Positions 1 to 8,885 of a DNA stretch of 64,000 nt are shown one piece after another. A program made the position numbers and the translations under genes. Origin of the DNA: Legionella sp. PATHC035 (GTDB lineage: Bacteria; Pseudomonadota; Gammaproteobacteria; Legionellales; Legionellaceae); assembly GCF_026191115.1 (NCBI RefSeq), contig NZ_JAPHOT010000001.1, forward strand, positions 2,051,501-2,115,500, read 5' to 3'. How positions within the stretch are numbered: the stretch's first letter is position 1; each line of letters opens with the position of its first letter. The notes below the pieces were generated by a model. It saw only the letters and a list, made by a program, of their open reading frames with translations. It was not told where the DNA came from and searched no databases.

Positions 1-2
1 CG

Positions 3-1124
3 GCACAAACGCCGGTAACAGTGGCCAGTTCTGTTTTAACGACTACGATATCGGGTCTTACTAATGGAACAACTTATACTTTCACGGTGGTCGCAAATAA
101 TGCCAGTGGCAAAGGCCTCGCTGCTTACAGTGATTTTGTTACTCCGAACTCAGGGCTGGTTGTTAATCCATCCACTCTGGCACTTTCCGGGCTGGGTGGA
201 GGCGCTCCAAGGACATTAACTTTAACCAACACAAGTAATCAAACCATTACGCTGAGCGGTGTGATCGGACCAATTCCAGCATTACCTGGATCAGCAACTG
301 TTTCTATAGACAATTGTTCCAGTGTTCTTAATTTATCTCCTGGAGCCTCGTGCTCAATGACTATTGATCCAGGAGCTGTTGCCACCTCCACCTCAAGTTG
401 TACTTTAGGAAGTTCACCGTCACCGAGTTCAATCATATTTTTTCCGGTGGCAGGGTCTCCAGCAACTGTGAATATTGTGATCTTGGGTTATGGATGCATC
501 TATCAAAGTGGTTATCTTTTTTCAATTGACGACACAACACCTACTACAGCCAGTATCGGTGGCATTGTAGCCGCATTAAGTGATCAGGTATCACCCGCGA
601 CTGGCATTACTTGGAGTCCCGGTGGGATAGATACGCCGATTTGGGGGATAGGAGACTTTTCCAGCCCCACTTCGCCCTCTCCTAATGCTACATCCACTTA
701 TCCTGCCGTTCTTAGTTTGGGACAGGCGAATTGCGATGGTCCAGATGATGGATTTTGCAACACCAGTAATATGGTTACCTTCTTTTCAACCGGTAATACC
801 TACTCCGCCGGCGTATGCCGAGGCATTAGCGATGGGGGATATTTAGATTGGCATTTACCGGCAATGTGCGAATTAGGGCCATTTAATCCCTTTGGTCCTT
901 CACTATGCACTTCAGGCAGCACGAATATGCTCAATCAATTGTTCCTACAGGGTATTGGTGGAATAGCTGACCCTGGTCAATACTGGAGTAGTACCGAATC
1001 ATCTGATGTGGGCATTTTTGCCTGGAACAGACTATTTCAAACGGGCTTTCCACCCAGTGAGCAACTGCAAAATGGGAAGAATTTTGCGTTTGGTATTCGC
1101 TGTGCTCGTAATTTGGCAAATTAG
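3..1124 (+). CDS. Secreted FN3 / DUF1566 (Lcl-type) protein, 5' end cut by window
   Basis: The frame is open from base 3, so the true start lies upstream and only the C-terminal ~374 residues are seen. The first ~40 residues read like the end of a fibronectin type III repeat (the GLTNGTTYTFTVVA stretch). A Ser/Thr/Gly-rich beta-type region with paired cysteines follows. The last ~150 residues look like a DUF1566/Lcl C-terminal domain (DWHLPAMCELG, YWSSTE, FGIRCARN). In Legionella such domains occur in surface or secreted proteins, Lcl being a GAG-binding adhesin. A surface role is inferred from that; the exact function is unknown. Two hairpins follow the stop. Confidence 0.8.
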   Translation, partial: AQTPVTVASSVLTTTISGLTNGTTYTFTVVANNASGKGLAAYSDFVTPNSGLVVNPSTLALSGLGGGAPRTLTLTNTSNQTITLSGVIGPIPALPGSATVSIDNCSSVLNLSPGASCSMTIDPGAVATSTSSCTLGSSPSPSSIIFFPVAGSPATVNIVILGYGCIYQSGYLFSIDDTTPTTASIGGIVAALSDQVSPATGITWSPGGIDTPIWGIGDFSSPTSPSPNATSTYPAVLSLGQANCDGPDDGFCNTSNMVTFFSTGNTYSAGVCRGISDGGYLDWHLPAMCELGPFNPFGPSLCTSGSTNMLNQLFLQGIGGIADPGQYWSSTESSDVGIFAWNRLFQTGFPPSEQLQNGKNFAFGIRCARNLAN

Positions 1125-1130
1125 CTAAAA

Positions 1131-1198
1131 CAGCAGGGTTATTAGCCCTGCTGGTTCTAAATTTAATTAGAGGCTTAGGATAAAGGTTTTCTAAGCCT
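1131..1198 (+). terminator. Two consecutive hairpins after the FN3/DUF1566 gene
   Basis: The first hairpin has perfect 8-bp arms CAGCAGGG/CCCTGCTG (1131-1138 and 1146-1153). The second has arms AGGCTTAG/CTAAGCCT (1171-1178 and 1191-1198). Only short T-rich tracts follow, so these are plausible but not textbook intrinsic terminators. Confidence 0.55.
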
Positions 1199-1329
1199 TT
1201 AGCAGTTTGTGCTTTGAAAAAATTAGATTTCTTTGCCATAGAACCCATAGAAAAAATTGCACAATTGACTTGCGAAGTGTTTACTTTCATGCCATCATGA
1301 CGTCATTCTGGTTTTTTTGAGTGATTTTT

Positions 1330-2982
1330 ATGATAAAAAAACTTCTAGGCTTTACTCTTGTTTTGGTCGCATATGATGCTTTTGCTGTAACGGAACTCGA
1401 TTTATATCAGGCGCCATTAAGCAGCCTGTCTCAATTTTCACTTAAGAAGCCATCTCATGTGAGTGCACGCAAGGCAGCAACTCCAAGTGCAGAAAAAAAT
1501 ACCCTACAGCAAGTCAACCAGACTCAGGAGCGGGCAAAAACTATTATGCGATATCAGCAAATGTATCGCGGAATCCCTGTTGTCGGGGCACAAATTATGA
1601 TTACTCAAGAAGATGGACAAGTAAGCGGACATTTACTCAACGACATCCAATTGAACATACAACCTGCGCTGACCCCAAATCAAGCCATTGATTTAGCTAA
1701 AAAATCTTGGTTCAGTTTTAATTCGCCAAGGCCTACTTATGAAGAGATGAGCGAGTTACAAATTAGAGCAGAGCAACAGAATGAATTGAAACTGGTTTAT
1801 CAGGTTTCATTTAAAACAACGCAGACTGATAATAAACCGGCATGGCCATTTTTTATTGTTGATGCACAAAGCGGTGAGATCACCAAGCAATGGAATAACA
1901 TCAAAAATTATAGGGATAGTGGTCCCGGTGGCAATGAAAAAGTTCATGAGTATTGGTATGGAAGAGATGGACTACCTTTTTTAGAGGTAATCCAAAATGG
2001 CAGCCAATGCATTATGGATACAGCCAAGGTAAAACTGGTTAATCTAGGTTCGGCTTGGGACTGGGACGATCTTTTGAGCACTCCTTTTCAATATTCCTGC
2101 AACAACAATATGGAAGAAAACGTAAATGGTGCCTTTTCGCCAACCAATGATGCCTATTACTTCGGCCAAACCATTGTCGATATGTATCAAGAATGGTATG
2201 GGATCAACGCACTGCAAAATACGAATGGGACCCCAATGCAGTTAGTGATGCGCGTTCATTTTGGCCAACATTATGATAATGCTTTTTGGGACGGTCAATT
2301 CATGTCTTTTGGCGATGGCGAGGACTTTTATCCTTTGGTTTCTTTGGATGTCGCCGGTCATGAGGTCACACATGGTTTTACTGAACAGCATTCAAATCTT
2401 GAATACCACGATCAGTCCGGTGCTCTTAATGAATCTTTGTCCGATATGGCCGGTCAAGCAGCACGTGCTTATCTCTTGGAAAAGTTTCCCCAGTTTTATA
2501 ATAAACTCTATCTGGAGCCCAATACGGTGACGTGGGGGATTGGCGAGACGATCGTACGCGACTCGTTTGGTAAAGCCTTGCGCTTTATGGATTTCCCTTC
2601 TTCAGATGGCAGTTCTGCTGATTGTTTGGATAAAAATTTAGCTCAAAGTCATGGCGCCTATTGTGCCATTAGTTACCCTGAGTTGGTTGCTTACGCAAAA
2701 TCACGTATTCCCAACCCTCAAGAGCGACAAAATTTTATAGTGCATACAGCGAGTGGGATATTTAATAAAGCATTCTACTTATTGGCGAAGAATATAGGGA
2801 TCAAAAAGGCGTATCAGATGATGATTATTGCCAACAGCAAATATTGGACTCCAACGACCAACTTTACTAAGGGTGCTTGTGGCGTGCTTTATGCTGCAAA
2901 GGATTTGAGTGTGGATCAACCCATGGTTCAATCAGTTTTTGATCAAGTCGGAGTAAGTACCGCAAGTTGTGTGGTTCATTAA
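1330..2982 (+). CDS. M4 (thermolysin-like) zinc metalloprotease, ProA/Msp-like
   Basis: Secreted zinc endopeptidase of family M4. The frame also has a GTG at 1321, but the ATG at 1330 gives a normal signal peptide (KKLLGFTLVLVAYDAFA), so it is preferred (550 aa). Numbered from the GTG: an FTP/PepSY-type propeptide at ~25-200, the zinc site HEVTH at 347-351 inside GHEVTHGFTEQ, and the third ligand E371 in ALNESLSD. The C-terminal M4 helical domain follows. Length matches the Legionella ProA (Msp) exoprotease, a type II secretion substrate. It stands alone. Whether it is the ProA orthologue or a paralogue cannot be decided here. Confidence 0.9.
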   Translation: MIKKLLGFTLVLVAYDAFAVTELDLYQAPLSSLSQFSLKKPSHVSARKAATPSAEKNTLQQVNQTQERAKTIMRYQQMYRGIPVVGAQIMITQEDGQVSGHLLNDIQLNIQPALTPNQAIDLAKKSWFSFNSPRPTYEEMSELQIRAEQQNELKLVYQVSFKTTQTDNKPAWPFFIVDAQSGEITKQWNNIKNYRDSGPGGNEKVHEYWYGRDGLPFLEVIQNGSQCIMDTAKVKLVNLGSAWDWDDLLSTPFQYSCNNNMEENVNGAFSPTNDAYYFGQTIVDMYQEWYGINALQNTNGTPMQLVMRVHFGQHYDNAFWDGQFMSFGDGEDFYPLVSLDVAGHEVTHGFTEQHSNLEYHDQSGALNESLSDMAGQAARAYLLEKFPQFYNKLYLEPNTVTWGIGETIVRDSFGKALRFMDFPSSDGSSADCLDKNLAQSHGAYCAISYPELVAYAKSRIPNPQERQNFIVHTASGIFNKAFYLLAKNIGIKKAYQMMIIANSKYWTPTTNFTKGACGVLYAAKDLSVDQPMVQSVFDQVGVSTASCVVH

Positions 2983-3105
2983 TCCTATTGCAGAAGGTTG
3001 CGCCAAGGCCTAACCTACTGTGCCCTAATGATACAACTGCGTCAAAAGCGGCTTATTTGTGTCTTTACTCGGCGCATAAAGAACCTTTTTTGATCTGCGT
3101 GTTAT

Positions 3106-3133
3106 TTGCTGAGCAATGGAATTAGTATATAAT
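3106..3133 (+). promoter_or_regulatory. Sigma-70-like promoter for the TSUP permease
   Basis: TTGCTG (3106-3111), 16 bp, TATAAT (3128-3133), about 35 bp before the start codon at 3168. The -10 is perfect and the -35 matches at four of six positions. Confidence 0.6.
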
Positions 3134-3167
3134 ACTCAGTTCAATATTTATTTAGGTTGGTAGCCGA

Positions 3168-4085
3168 ATGGTCATCCTTTTTATTACTCTAAGCATTTTG
3201 GTATTAAGCCTGATTTGCGTAGCTGTGATGGTTTATAAGCTCATTCGTCAGCCCGCTGAGCCTTTATCTTTAATGCAATATTTGAAATTAAGTGTCAGCG
3301 GAGTGATTGCTTTTATTGCAGACACTTTGGGCGTTGGTAGTTTCGCTGTTAATGTTGCTTTGGCTAAGTTTTTGGGCACATTCCGTGATGATGAAATGCC
3401 GGCTGTCAATAATGGAGCACAAGTAATCCCGGGAACAATCGAATCCTTGTTTTTTATGGGGTTAATTAATGTGGATTTAACCACTCTCCTAACCTTAGTT
3501 ATGGGGACCTGTGTTGGTGGCTTGCTGGGTGGATTTGTAGTCAGTCATTTAAGCAAACAAGCAATCCGTTTGTCGATGATATGCTGTTTTGCCTTAATCA
3601 TTCTGCTTTTGATTTCACACCAATTCCGTTTATTGCCCGTTGGTGGTGAGCTCACGGAGTTGCATTCCTGGAAATTGATCGTAGGCTTTTTAGCAATGGT
3701 AGTCTGCGGCGCTTTAACTTCGGTAGGCGTTGGTTTGTTCGTTATGGTGCAAGGTGTCCTCTTTTTAATGAATATTTCACCTGTGGTAGCTTTTCCAATT
3801 ATGACTACTGCTGGAGCCATGCAACAACCATTAACTACATTGGTATTCTTAAAACATAATAAAATTCCTCTTAAGAAAACCATGATCCTCAGTCTTTCTG
3901 GTTGTTTGGGTGTCCTAATTACGATCCCCATTTTTATGGAGTTAACCATAACCTGGTTGCATTACCTTTTACTATTCATCCTGATTTATAATTTCTTTGC
4001 TGTGGGACGTACCTATTTACGTTCCAGACCCAGCAAACAGTACGTACAAACTCCAAGTCCTGCTTCCCTTGTTGCAGCAGAATAA
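3168..4085 (+). CDS. TSUP (TauE/SafE, former DUF81) family permease
   Basis: Predicted inner-membrane permease of 305 aa with about eight hydrophobic segments. An N-terminal half (LISVSGVIAFIADTLGVGSFAVNVAL type) and a C-terminal half (GALTSVGVGLFVMVQGVLF) each carry the glycine-rich repeat typical of the TauE/SafE fold. Family members export sulfite, sulfoacetate or related organic anions; the substrate here is unknown. The gene is monocistronic with its own promoter, and the next gene is 268 bp away. Confidence 0.75.
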   Translation: MVILFITLSILVLSLICVAVMVYKLIRQPAEPLSLMQYLKLSVSGVIAFIADTLGVGSFAVNVALAKFLGTFRDDEMPAVNNGAQVIPGTIESLFFMGLINVDLTTLLTLVMGTCVGGLLGGFVVSHLSKQAIRLSMICCFALIILLLISHQFRLLPVGGELTELHSWKLIVGFLAMVVCGALTSVGVGLFVMVQGVLFLMNISPVVAFPIMTTAGAMQQPLTTLVFLKHNKIPLKKTMILSLSGCLGVLITIPIFMELTITWLHYLLLFILIYNFFAVGRTYLRSRPSKQYVQTPSPASLVAAE

Positions 4086-4133
4086 GTATCAGTAAAATCA
4101 TGCTCTCAGTTGGTGAGGGTGTGAAGTATATAG

Positions 4134-4330
4134 TATGATGAGCTAGTTTTAAGATTAAAGTGACCGTTCAGAGGGTATGCTTGAATCTTGGGGGACGGTT
4201 GGATTTGAACGCAGGTATATCGCGAAAATGATCCTGAGGAATCAAGCATACCTCCGTATGTGAGGCTTTCGAAGCGTGATTCTCGCGAAAGATGGCCCAC
4301 AACAGCCGTTCAGTGAATAGGGCGTGAACA
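4134..4330. other. Structured intergenic region (inverted repeat), possible RNA or long leader of darP
   Basis: Between the permease and darP lies an imperfect inverted repeat with arms around 4171-4187 and 4239-4255, sharing the 10-nt core GTATGCTTGA and its complement. A second small stem CTTTCG/CGAAAG lies near 4266-4291. TATAGT/TATGAT-like hexamers occur near 4128. The T-loop-like string in the middle does not fold as a tRNA. It could be a small RNA or the folded 5' leader of darP-rlmKL; I cannot assign it to a known family. Confidence 0.35.
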
Positions 4331-4353
4331 CTTAGAGATTAAAAGAACCCGCT

Positions 4354-4833
4354 ATGGATGAACCAGTCAGTAAATCACAGAAAAAAAGAGAAGCCGATTT
4401 TTTGCAAAAAATGGGTGTAAAATTTATCGACTTAAGTTTGACCAAACTTGATTTACTTCCCCTACCAGAAAATTTATATAAAGCCATTATCGAGGCAAAA
4501 TCAATTAAAAGTCATGGTGCCAAAAGAAGACAAGCGCAATTAATTGGAAAATTGATGCGTGCCGCCGATTATGAAGAAATTTTGGCTGCTTATGAGCGGC
4601 TGCTTGAGGAAGACAGCGCAGTGACAGCATCTTTTCACGAGGTGGAGTATTGGCGTGATCGCTTAATCAACGAGGGTAAAGAAGCCTTAACCGCGTTTAT
4701 TGAAGCGCATCAACCTGAAGACGTCCAGCACTTAAGACAACTCATTAAAAAAGCAGTTGATGATCAGCAGAAAGAAAAAAATACAGGCGCTGCCAAAGCA
4801 CTTTTCCGCTATTTGAGGTCATCCATAGAATGA
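4354..4833 (+). CDS. darP: Dual-action ribosomal maturation protein DarP (DUF615/YjgA)
   Basis: 159 aa, all-helical, charged protein with the DUF615 signature: an N-terminal KSQKKREADFLQKMG, then LPLPENLYKAIIEAKSIKSHGAKRRQAQLIGKLMR. Members bind late 50S ribosomal intermediates and help peptidyl-transferase centre maturation. The stop overlaps the start of the next gene by 4 bp (ATGA), so it is translationally coupled to the 23S rRNA methyltransferase rlmKL. That gives a consistent 50S-maturation operon. Confidence 0.9.
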   Translation: MDEPVSKSQKKREADFLQKMGVKFIDLSLTKLDLLPLPENLYKAIIEAKSIKSHGAKRRQAQLIGKLMRAADYEEILAAYERLLEEDSAVTASFHEVEYWRDRLINEGKEALTAFIEAHQPEDVQHLRQLIKKAVDDQQKEKNTGAAKALFRYLRSSIE

Positions 4834-6953
4834 AATATTCTCTATTTATCAGCTGTCCACGTGGGCTTGAGTATTTATTAGAAGAGGAATTAAAAGCTTT
4901 AGGCCTTTCGGTTACCCGGGTTAACCCTCAAGGCGTCTATGGAGAGGCCAATTTATTGACCTTATACACCTTATGTCTTTGGTCAAGAATAGCCAATCGC
5001 ATCCAATTAATTCTTTTTAGCGGATACGCCGGTAATGAACAATCTCTTCATCAACTGTGTACCGAATTTCATTGGCAGACGGTTTTTTCACAGGATAAAA
5101 CCATTGCGATTGAATTTCATGGTTCTTCCGAGCATATTCGTAACACTATGTATGGTGCTCAGGTCGTTAAGGATGGAATCGTCGATCATTTCCGACGATT
5201 GAATCATTCTCGTCCTTCTGTGGATAAAGAAAAACCACAAATTCTGATTCATGCCTATTTAAAAAATGATGTGGTTACGGTGAGTTTTGATCTTACGGGC
5301 TACAGTTTGCATCAAAGAGGATATCGCCATAAAGCAGGCGCGGCGCCTTTAAAGGAAAATGTCGCTGCGGCATTACTGATGCGCGCTAAATGGCCTGAAT
5401 TGGCTTCTAAAGGCTATGCCTTACATGATCCCTTTTGTGGTGCAGGCACATTAGTTATTGAGGCGGCTATGATGGCGGCACAGATTGCCCCTGGTTTGTT
5501 GCGCCAAGATCAATCCTTGCAATATTGGGCACAACATCAATCGTCATTATGGGAAAAGATGCGGGTCGATGCCTTGAAGCAGGTTAAATCGATGCCATTC
5601 ACTTTATTAGGCACGGATGCGGACCATAAAGTAATTGCTATCGCACGTGCAAATGCCGAACGCGCTGGGGTCGCCCCATTGGTTGAGTTTAAAACTCAAG
5701 CATTAAAAGAAGTTAAGGCATCAGCAAAAAAAGGATTAGTGGTATGTAACCCTCCTTATGGAGAGCGTCTCAGTGAGGCGACCCATTTGGTTCCCCTCTA
5801 TCAGCAGCTCGGCAAAATTTTGCATGAACATTATCAAGGTTGGCAGGCAGCAGTTTTGACTTCTAATCCGATGCTGGCTAAAGCTTTAGGATTACGTGCC
5901 AACAAACAATACACCCTCTATAATGGTGCGCTGGAGTGCAAGCTTTATTGTTTGGATATTCATGCTACGAATGAGCTTAAAGGGAGCATGAGCAGTACTT
6001 TATCTGAAAGTGCACAAATGCTGTTTAATCGATTGGAAAAAAATTATCGCCATTTACAAAAATGGGCGAAAAAAAATCATATTTCCTGTTACCGAATCTA
6101 TGATGCCGATTTACCGGAATACGCCTACGCAATTGATGTATATAATGATTATGCTGTGCTCCAGGAATACGCTGCGCCTGCAAGTGTTCCTGCCCATAAA
6201 GCAGAGAAACGTAGCCTCGAAGTGATGCAAGTGGTCCCCAAAGTATTAGAATTGGAACCTAATCATTTAGTAGTAAAGCAACGCAAACAACAAAAAGGAA
6301 GTGAGCAATACCAAAAGCTAGGGCAAAGTCGACAATCTATGATTGTTACTGAAGGCCAAGCCAAATTAAAAGTCAATTTATATGACTATCTGGATACCGG
6401 ATTATTTTTAGATCATCGTTTAATGCGCTTAAGTTTCGCCAAATTAAAACCAGGAACTCGGTTTCTCAATTGTTTTTGTTATACCGCCAGTGCCAGTATT
6501 CATGCCGCTTTAGCGGGTGCATTGACAACCAATGTCGATCTTTCTAATACTTATTTACGCTGGGCTGAGGACAACTTCAAGCTCAACCATATTGATTTAT
6601 CGAAACATCAGTTTGTGCAGTTTGATTGCCGGGAATGGTTGAAAGTCGCTCGCGATCGTTTTGATGTCATTTTTTTAGATCCCCCCAGTTTTTCCAATTC
6701 CAAACGCATGACGGATACCTTGGACATCCAACGCGATCATGTTGCTTTGGTAAACTCCGCCATGCGGTTATTAAATCCAGATGGTGTCCTATATTTTTCT
6801 ACTAACTTCCGTCAATTTAAATTGGATCCTTTACTTAAAGAAAAATATTCAGTACAAGACATAAGCGCACAAACGATAGATCAGGACTTTAAACGCAATC
6901 AAAAAATTCATTATTGCTTTAAAATAATGATGCCGCAATTTGCCGGGACTTGA
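4830..6953 (+). CDS. rlmL: Bifunctional 23S rRNA methyltransferase RlmKL (m2G2445 / m7G2069)
   Basis: 707 aa, the usual length for the gammaproteobacterial fusion. A THUMP domain fills ~residues 45-155. An RlmL-type SAM domain follows, with motif I DPFCGAGT at 200-207 and the N2-guanine catalytic motif NPPYG at 307-311. The C-terminal RlmK half carries TGLFLDHRLMR and the DPPSFSNSKRM motif from residue 617. It modifies two guanines in 23S rRNA. It starts inside the darP stop codon. Confidence 0.95.
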   Translation: MKYSLFISCPRGLEYLLEEELKALGLSVTRVNPQGVYGEANLLTLYTLCLWSRIANRIQLILFSGYAGNEQSLHQLCTEFHWQTVFSQDKTIAIEFHGSSEHIRNTMYGAQVVKDGIVDHFRRLNHSRPSVDKEKPQILIHAYLKNDVVTVSFDLTGYSLHQRGYRHKAGAAPLKENVAAALLMRAKWPELASKGYALHDPFCGAGTLVIEAAMMAAQIAPGLLRQDQSLQYWAQHQSSLWEKMRVDALKQVKSMPFTLLGTDADHKVIAIARANAERAGVAPLVEFKTQALKEVKASAKKGLVVCNPPYGERLSEATHLVPLYQQLGKILHEHYQGWQAAVLTSNPMLAKALGLRANKQYTLYNGALECKLYCLDIHATNELKGSMSSTLSESAQMLFNRLEKNYRHLQKWAKKNHISCYRIYDADLPEYAYAIDVYNDYAVLQEYAAPASVPAHKAEKRSLEVMQVVPKVLELEPNHLVVKQRKQQKGSEQYQKLGQSRQSMIVTEGQAKLKVNLYDYLDTGLFLDHRLMRLSFAKLKPGTRFLNCFCYTASASIHAALAGALTTNVDLSNTYLRWAEDNFKLNHIDLSKHQFVQFDCREWLKVARDRFDVIFLDPPSFSNSKRMTDTLDIQRDHVALVNSAMRLLNPDGVLYFSTNFRQFKLDPLLKEKYSVQDISAQTIDQDFKRNQKIHYCFKIMMPQFAGT

Positions 6954-6981
6954 ACGGATGACTCGTGTACAGGGAGTACGT

Positions 6982-7356
6982 ATGAAAAAACAAAGGAAAA
7001 AGAAAAAAAATATCCTAACCCCTGCGAATGTATACCAGCATATGCTGCGTAATGCTTTTTTTGGAATGCTGATGACCGCAGCCGCCCTATTTATAGGGAT
7101 GTTGGGATATCATCATTGGGAGCTGATGTCCTGGGTTGATTCATTTATGAATGCTTCGATGATTCTTTCGGGTATGGGCCCTGCATCCAATTTGGTCACA
7201 ATTCCTGGAAAGATTTTTGCCGGATGTTACGCCTTATTCAGTGGTTTGGCTTTTATTGCGATTATGGTGACGATACTTTCCCCTTTGATTCATCAGTTTT
7301 TTCGTAAGATTCATTTGGAAAGCAAAACAATCTATTCTGATGACAGTCAAAACTAA
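6982..7356 (+). CDS. Small two-helix membrane protein resembling a degenerate Ion_trans_2 channel unit
   Basis: The frame opens earlier, but the ATG at 6982 sits after AGGGAG and starts the basic leader MKKQRKKKKN, so it is preferred (124 aa). TM1 is NAFFGMLMTAAALFIGMLGY. A short pore-like loop follows (DSFMNASMILSGMGP), then TM2 (GKIFAGCYALFSGLAFIAIM). The second half resembles the segment after the selectivity filter in two-TM potassium channels, but the TVGYG filter is replaced by LSGMGP. True transport function is doubtful. It directly follows rlmKL and may be in the same transcript. Confidence 0.55.
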   Translation: MKKQRKKKKNILTPANVYQHMLRNAFFGMLMTAAALFIGMLGYHHWELMSWVDSFMNASMILSGMGPASNLVTIPGKIFAGCYALFSGLAFIAIMVTILSPLIHQFFRKIHLESKTIYSDDSQN

Positions 7357-7381
7357 AAATATCTTTAATTTTATACGGACT

Positions 7382-7404
7382 AGGTTGGGCCAAGGCTCCA
7401 ACCT
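7382..7404. repeat. Short palindromic repeat, family A (AGGTTGGGCC type)
   Basis: AGGTTGG and CCAACCT arms with a short GC-rich loop, lying between two convergent genes. Related units occur at 29115-29190 and 39787-39802, with a fragment near 3001-3022. It could also act as a bidirectional terminator. Confidence 0.6.
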
Positions 7405-7409
7405 TCATA

Positions 7410-7916
7410 TTAAAGCGTATCTTTTTCAGAACCGTATATTTGTGCTTTTAACGAGGACATAAGGCCGGCCATAAAAAAGAGTTCGGCAACTAAGTATAAA
7501 GGAGCAATAAACGCTTGGCATAAATTATCCATGAAAGCGGGTTTCTTGCCCTCCAAATAATGGCCGTAAAATTGTAAACCCCAACCCACTATAAAAAAAA
7601 TGACAAATGACCAAACGCCTAATGTTGTGGGGCCGTCTTGGCTAAACCAATTGGCGATTAATAACAGGATGAGCATTATTGGCGTAAGCGCCAAAGATAA
7701 TTGCCAATTTAAACGAAAATAATAAATTAAAGCAATCACCGTACCGATACAGGCAAGGTTTGTAGCAAAAACCCCCGGCATAATTATTTTTATAAAACCC
7801 AACAGGATCATTACCGACAAGATGATGATCGGAACTCCGGCCATGTGCGTGTAGCGTGTCTGAATGTTTTGATGATATGCGGCGTAAAATTGCGCTTGTT
7901 CAATAAAGGATTTCAT
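7410..7916 (-). CDS. Mpo1-like (DUF962/YGL010w) membrane protein
   Basis: The start at 7916 (MKSFIEQAQFYAAYHQN) is chosen because family members begin with this region; an upstream in-frame ATG at 7955 would add 13 residues. Four hydrophobic segments are visible in 168 aa. The HQNIQTRYTHMAGVP and FYGHYLEGKKPAF segments carry the conserved histidines of the family. Yeast Mpo1 is an Fe2+-dependent dioxygenase in 2-hydroxy fatty acid alpha-oxidation; a lipid role here is inferred only from family. Convergent with the preceding gene. Confidence 0.75.
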   Translation of the reverse strand: MKSFIEQAQFYAAYHQNIQTRYTHMAGVPIIILSVMILLGFIKIIMPGVFATNLACIGTVIALIYYFRLNWQLSLALTPIMLILLLIANWFSQDGPTTLGVWSFVIFFIVGWGLQFYGHYLEGKKPAFMDNLCQAFIAPLYLVAELFFMAGLMSSLKAQIYGSEKDTL

Positions 7917-8104
7917 TTTATCAATTTTCTGATGGAAGTCCTTAAAACATAGCACATTATCTTAAAAAATACAGTTCGACTTCTTGGTAAGATGAAGATC
8001 TATCTTAGCCGGATAGCGCATCGTCATTTGGAGTTTTTGTACCACAAAAAGGATGATGCTGCGACAAGGCGGGTTACCCAAAACACGGATTACACACAAC
8101 TCTT

Positions 8105-8761
8105 TTATTTATCAAAAGAGTATGTTCCTACAATATAAAGAACATTGCCATTCGTTGATGATCCAGGAACATAGGCGGCTTTTAGGGACAGTTTTTTATA
8201 AAATACCCCAGCCCATGGCACGGCTCCTGGAAAAGGAATATTGTGTAGAATATCGGGGCGTGCTGTAACTAAAATAGAAAATCCCAAACCTGCTTTAAAC
8301 TCTTTAGTCAGATTTGCTACTTTCAAATAAGCATATCCTGCAGTTGGTTCTATATTACGGTGAGAGTCAAGGAACGCAAAGGCGTACAGACCATGCCAGT
8401 TTCCCTTCTCGTCAAAAAATCCTTTGCCAAATCCGCCTCCCCAAGCAAGCTCGTTGTATTTTTTTTCTCGGATCTGTTCGGCTGAATAGGTAAAGCGGTT
8501 ATGCCATGCATAACCAGAAAGATAAAAATCGGTATGTCCCTCAGTCCATACCTGATGTAGCCGATGGCAAAAAGGTTTAAATAATGGAAGCCAATATTTA
8601 CACCCTTTGGGCTCTTCGGTTGTCAAAGCCACTTTATTGCTTTTTTGTTCTTTTTGCGTTACAGATGAAGAAGACATAATGGAGGAATTACTACTGTACG
8701 TATTAAAAGAAAACAGGGTGAAAAGACCAATAATGATCATTGGTAAGGTAAAGTTTTTCAT
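8105..8761 (-). CDS. pagP: PagP-family lipid A palmitoyltransferase (Rcp-like)
   Basis: 218 aa with an N-terminal signal segment and a linker, then a PagP domain from ~residue 65. Family features seen: [18 protein letters not shown] (N-terminal amphipathic region with the catalytic-type His), the [16 protein letters not shown] strand, an Asp-Ser pair in FLDSHR, and a C-terminal beta strand ending YSFDK. PagP transfers palmitate to lipid A in the outer membrane and promotes resistance to cationic peptides. The Legionella homologue Rcp is linked to peptide resistance and intracellular infection. Monocistronic, divergent from the downstream permease. Confidence 0.88.
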   Translation of the reverse strand: MKNFTLPMIIIGLFTLFSFNTYSSNSSIMSSSSVTQKEQKSNKVALTTEEPKGCKYWLPLFKPFCHRLHQVWTEGHTDFYLSGYAWHNRFTYSAEQIREKKYNELAWGGGFGKGFFDEKGNWHGLYAFAFLDSHRNIEPTAGYAYLKVANLTKEFKAGLGFSILVTARPDILHNIPFPGAVPWAGVFYKKLSLKAAYVPGSSTNGNVLYIVGTYSFDK

Positions 8762-8885
8762 TTAATTTAAACCTAAGCGAGATCTATACTACAAATATAA
8801 ATTTGATCAGGGTTTCCTAGTTTTGATTTGGCAGCATTCTTGCTTATTTATATAGAAATATGAGTTTCAAAATTGTGAGCATATC

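Noticed and set aside
3248..3949. Two minus-strand frames of 78 and 134 codons
   Set aside because: They lie wholly inside the TSUP permease gene, antisense, with composition expected of a shadow frame.
4170..4260. Minus-strand GTTCAAATC string that looks like a tRNA T-loop
   Set aside because: The flanking bases cannot form the 5-bp T stem, and no acceptor, D or anticodon arm can be built around it.
8053..8268. 71-codon plus-strand frame
   Set aside because: It overlaps the 3' part of pagP in antisense and has no ribosome binding site or recognisable product.
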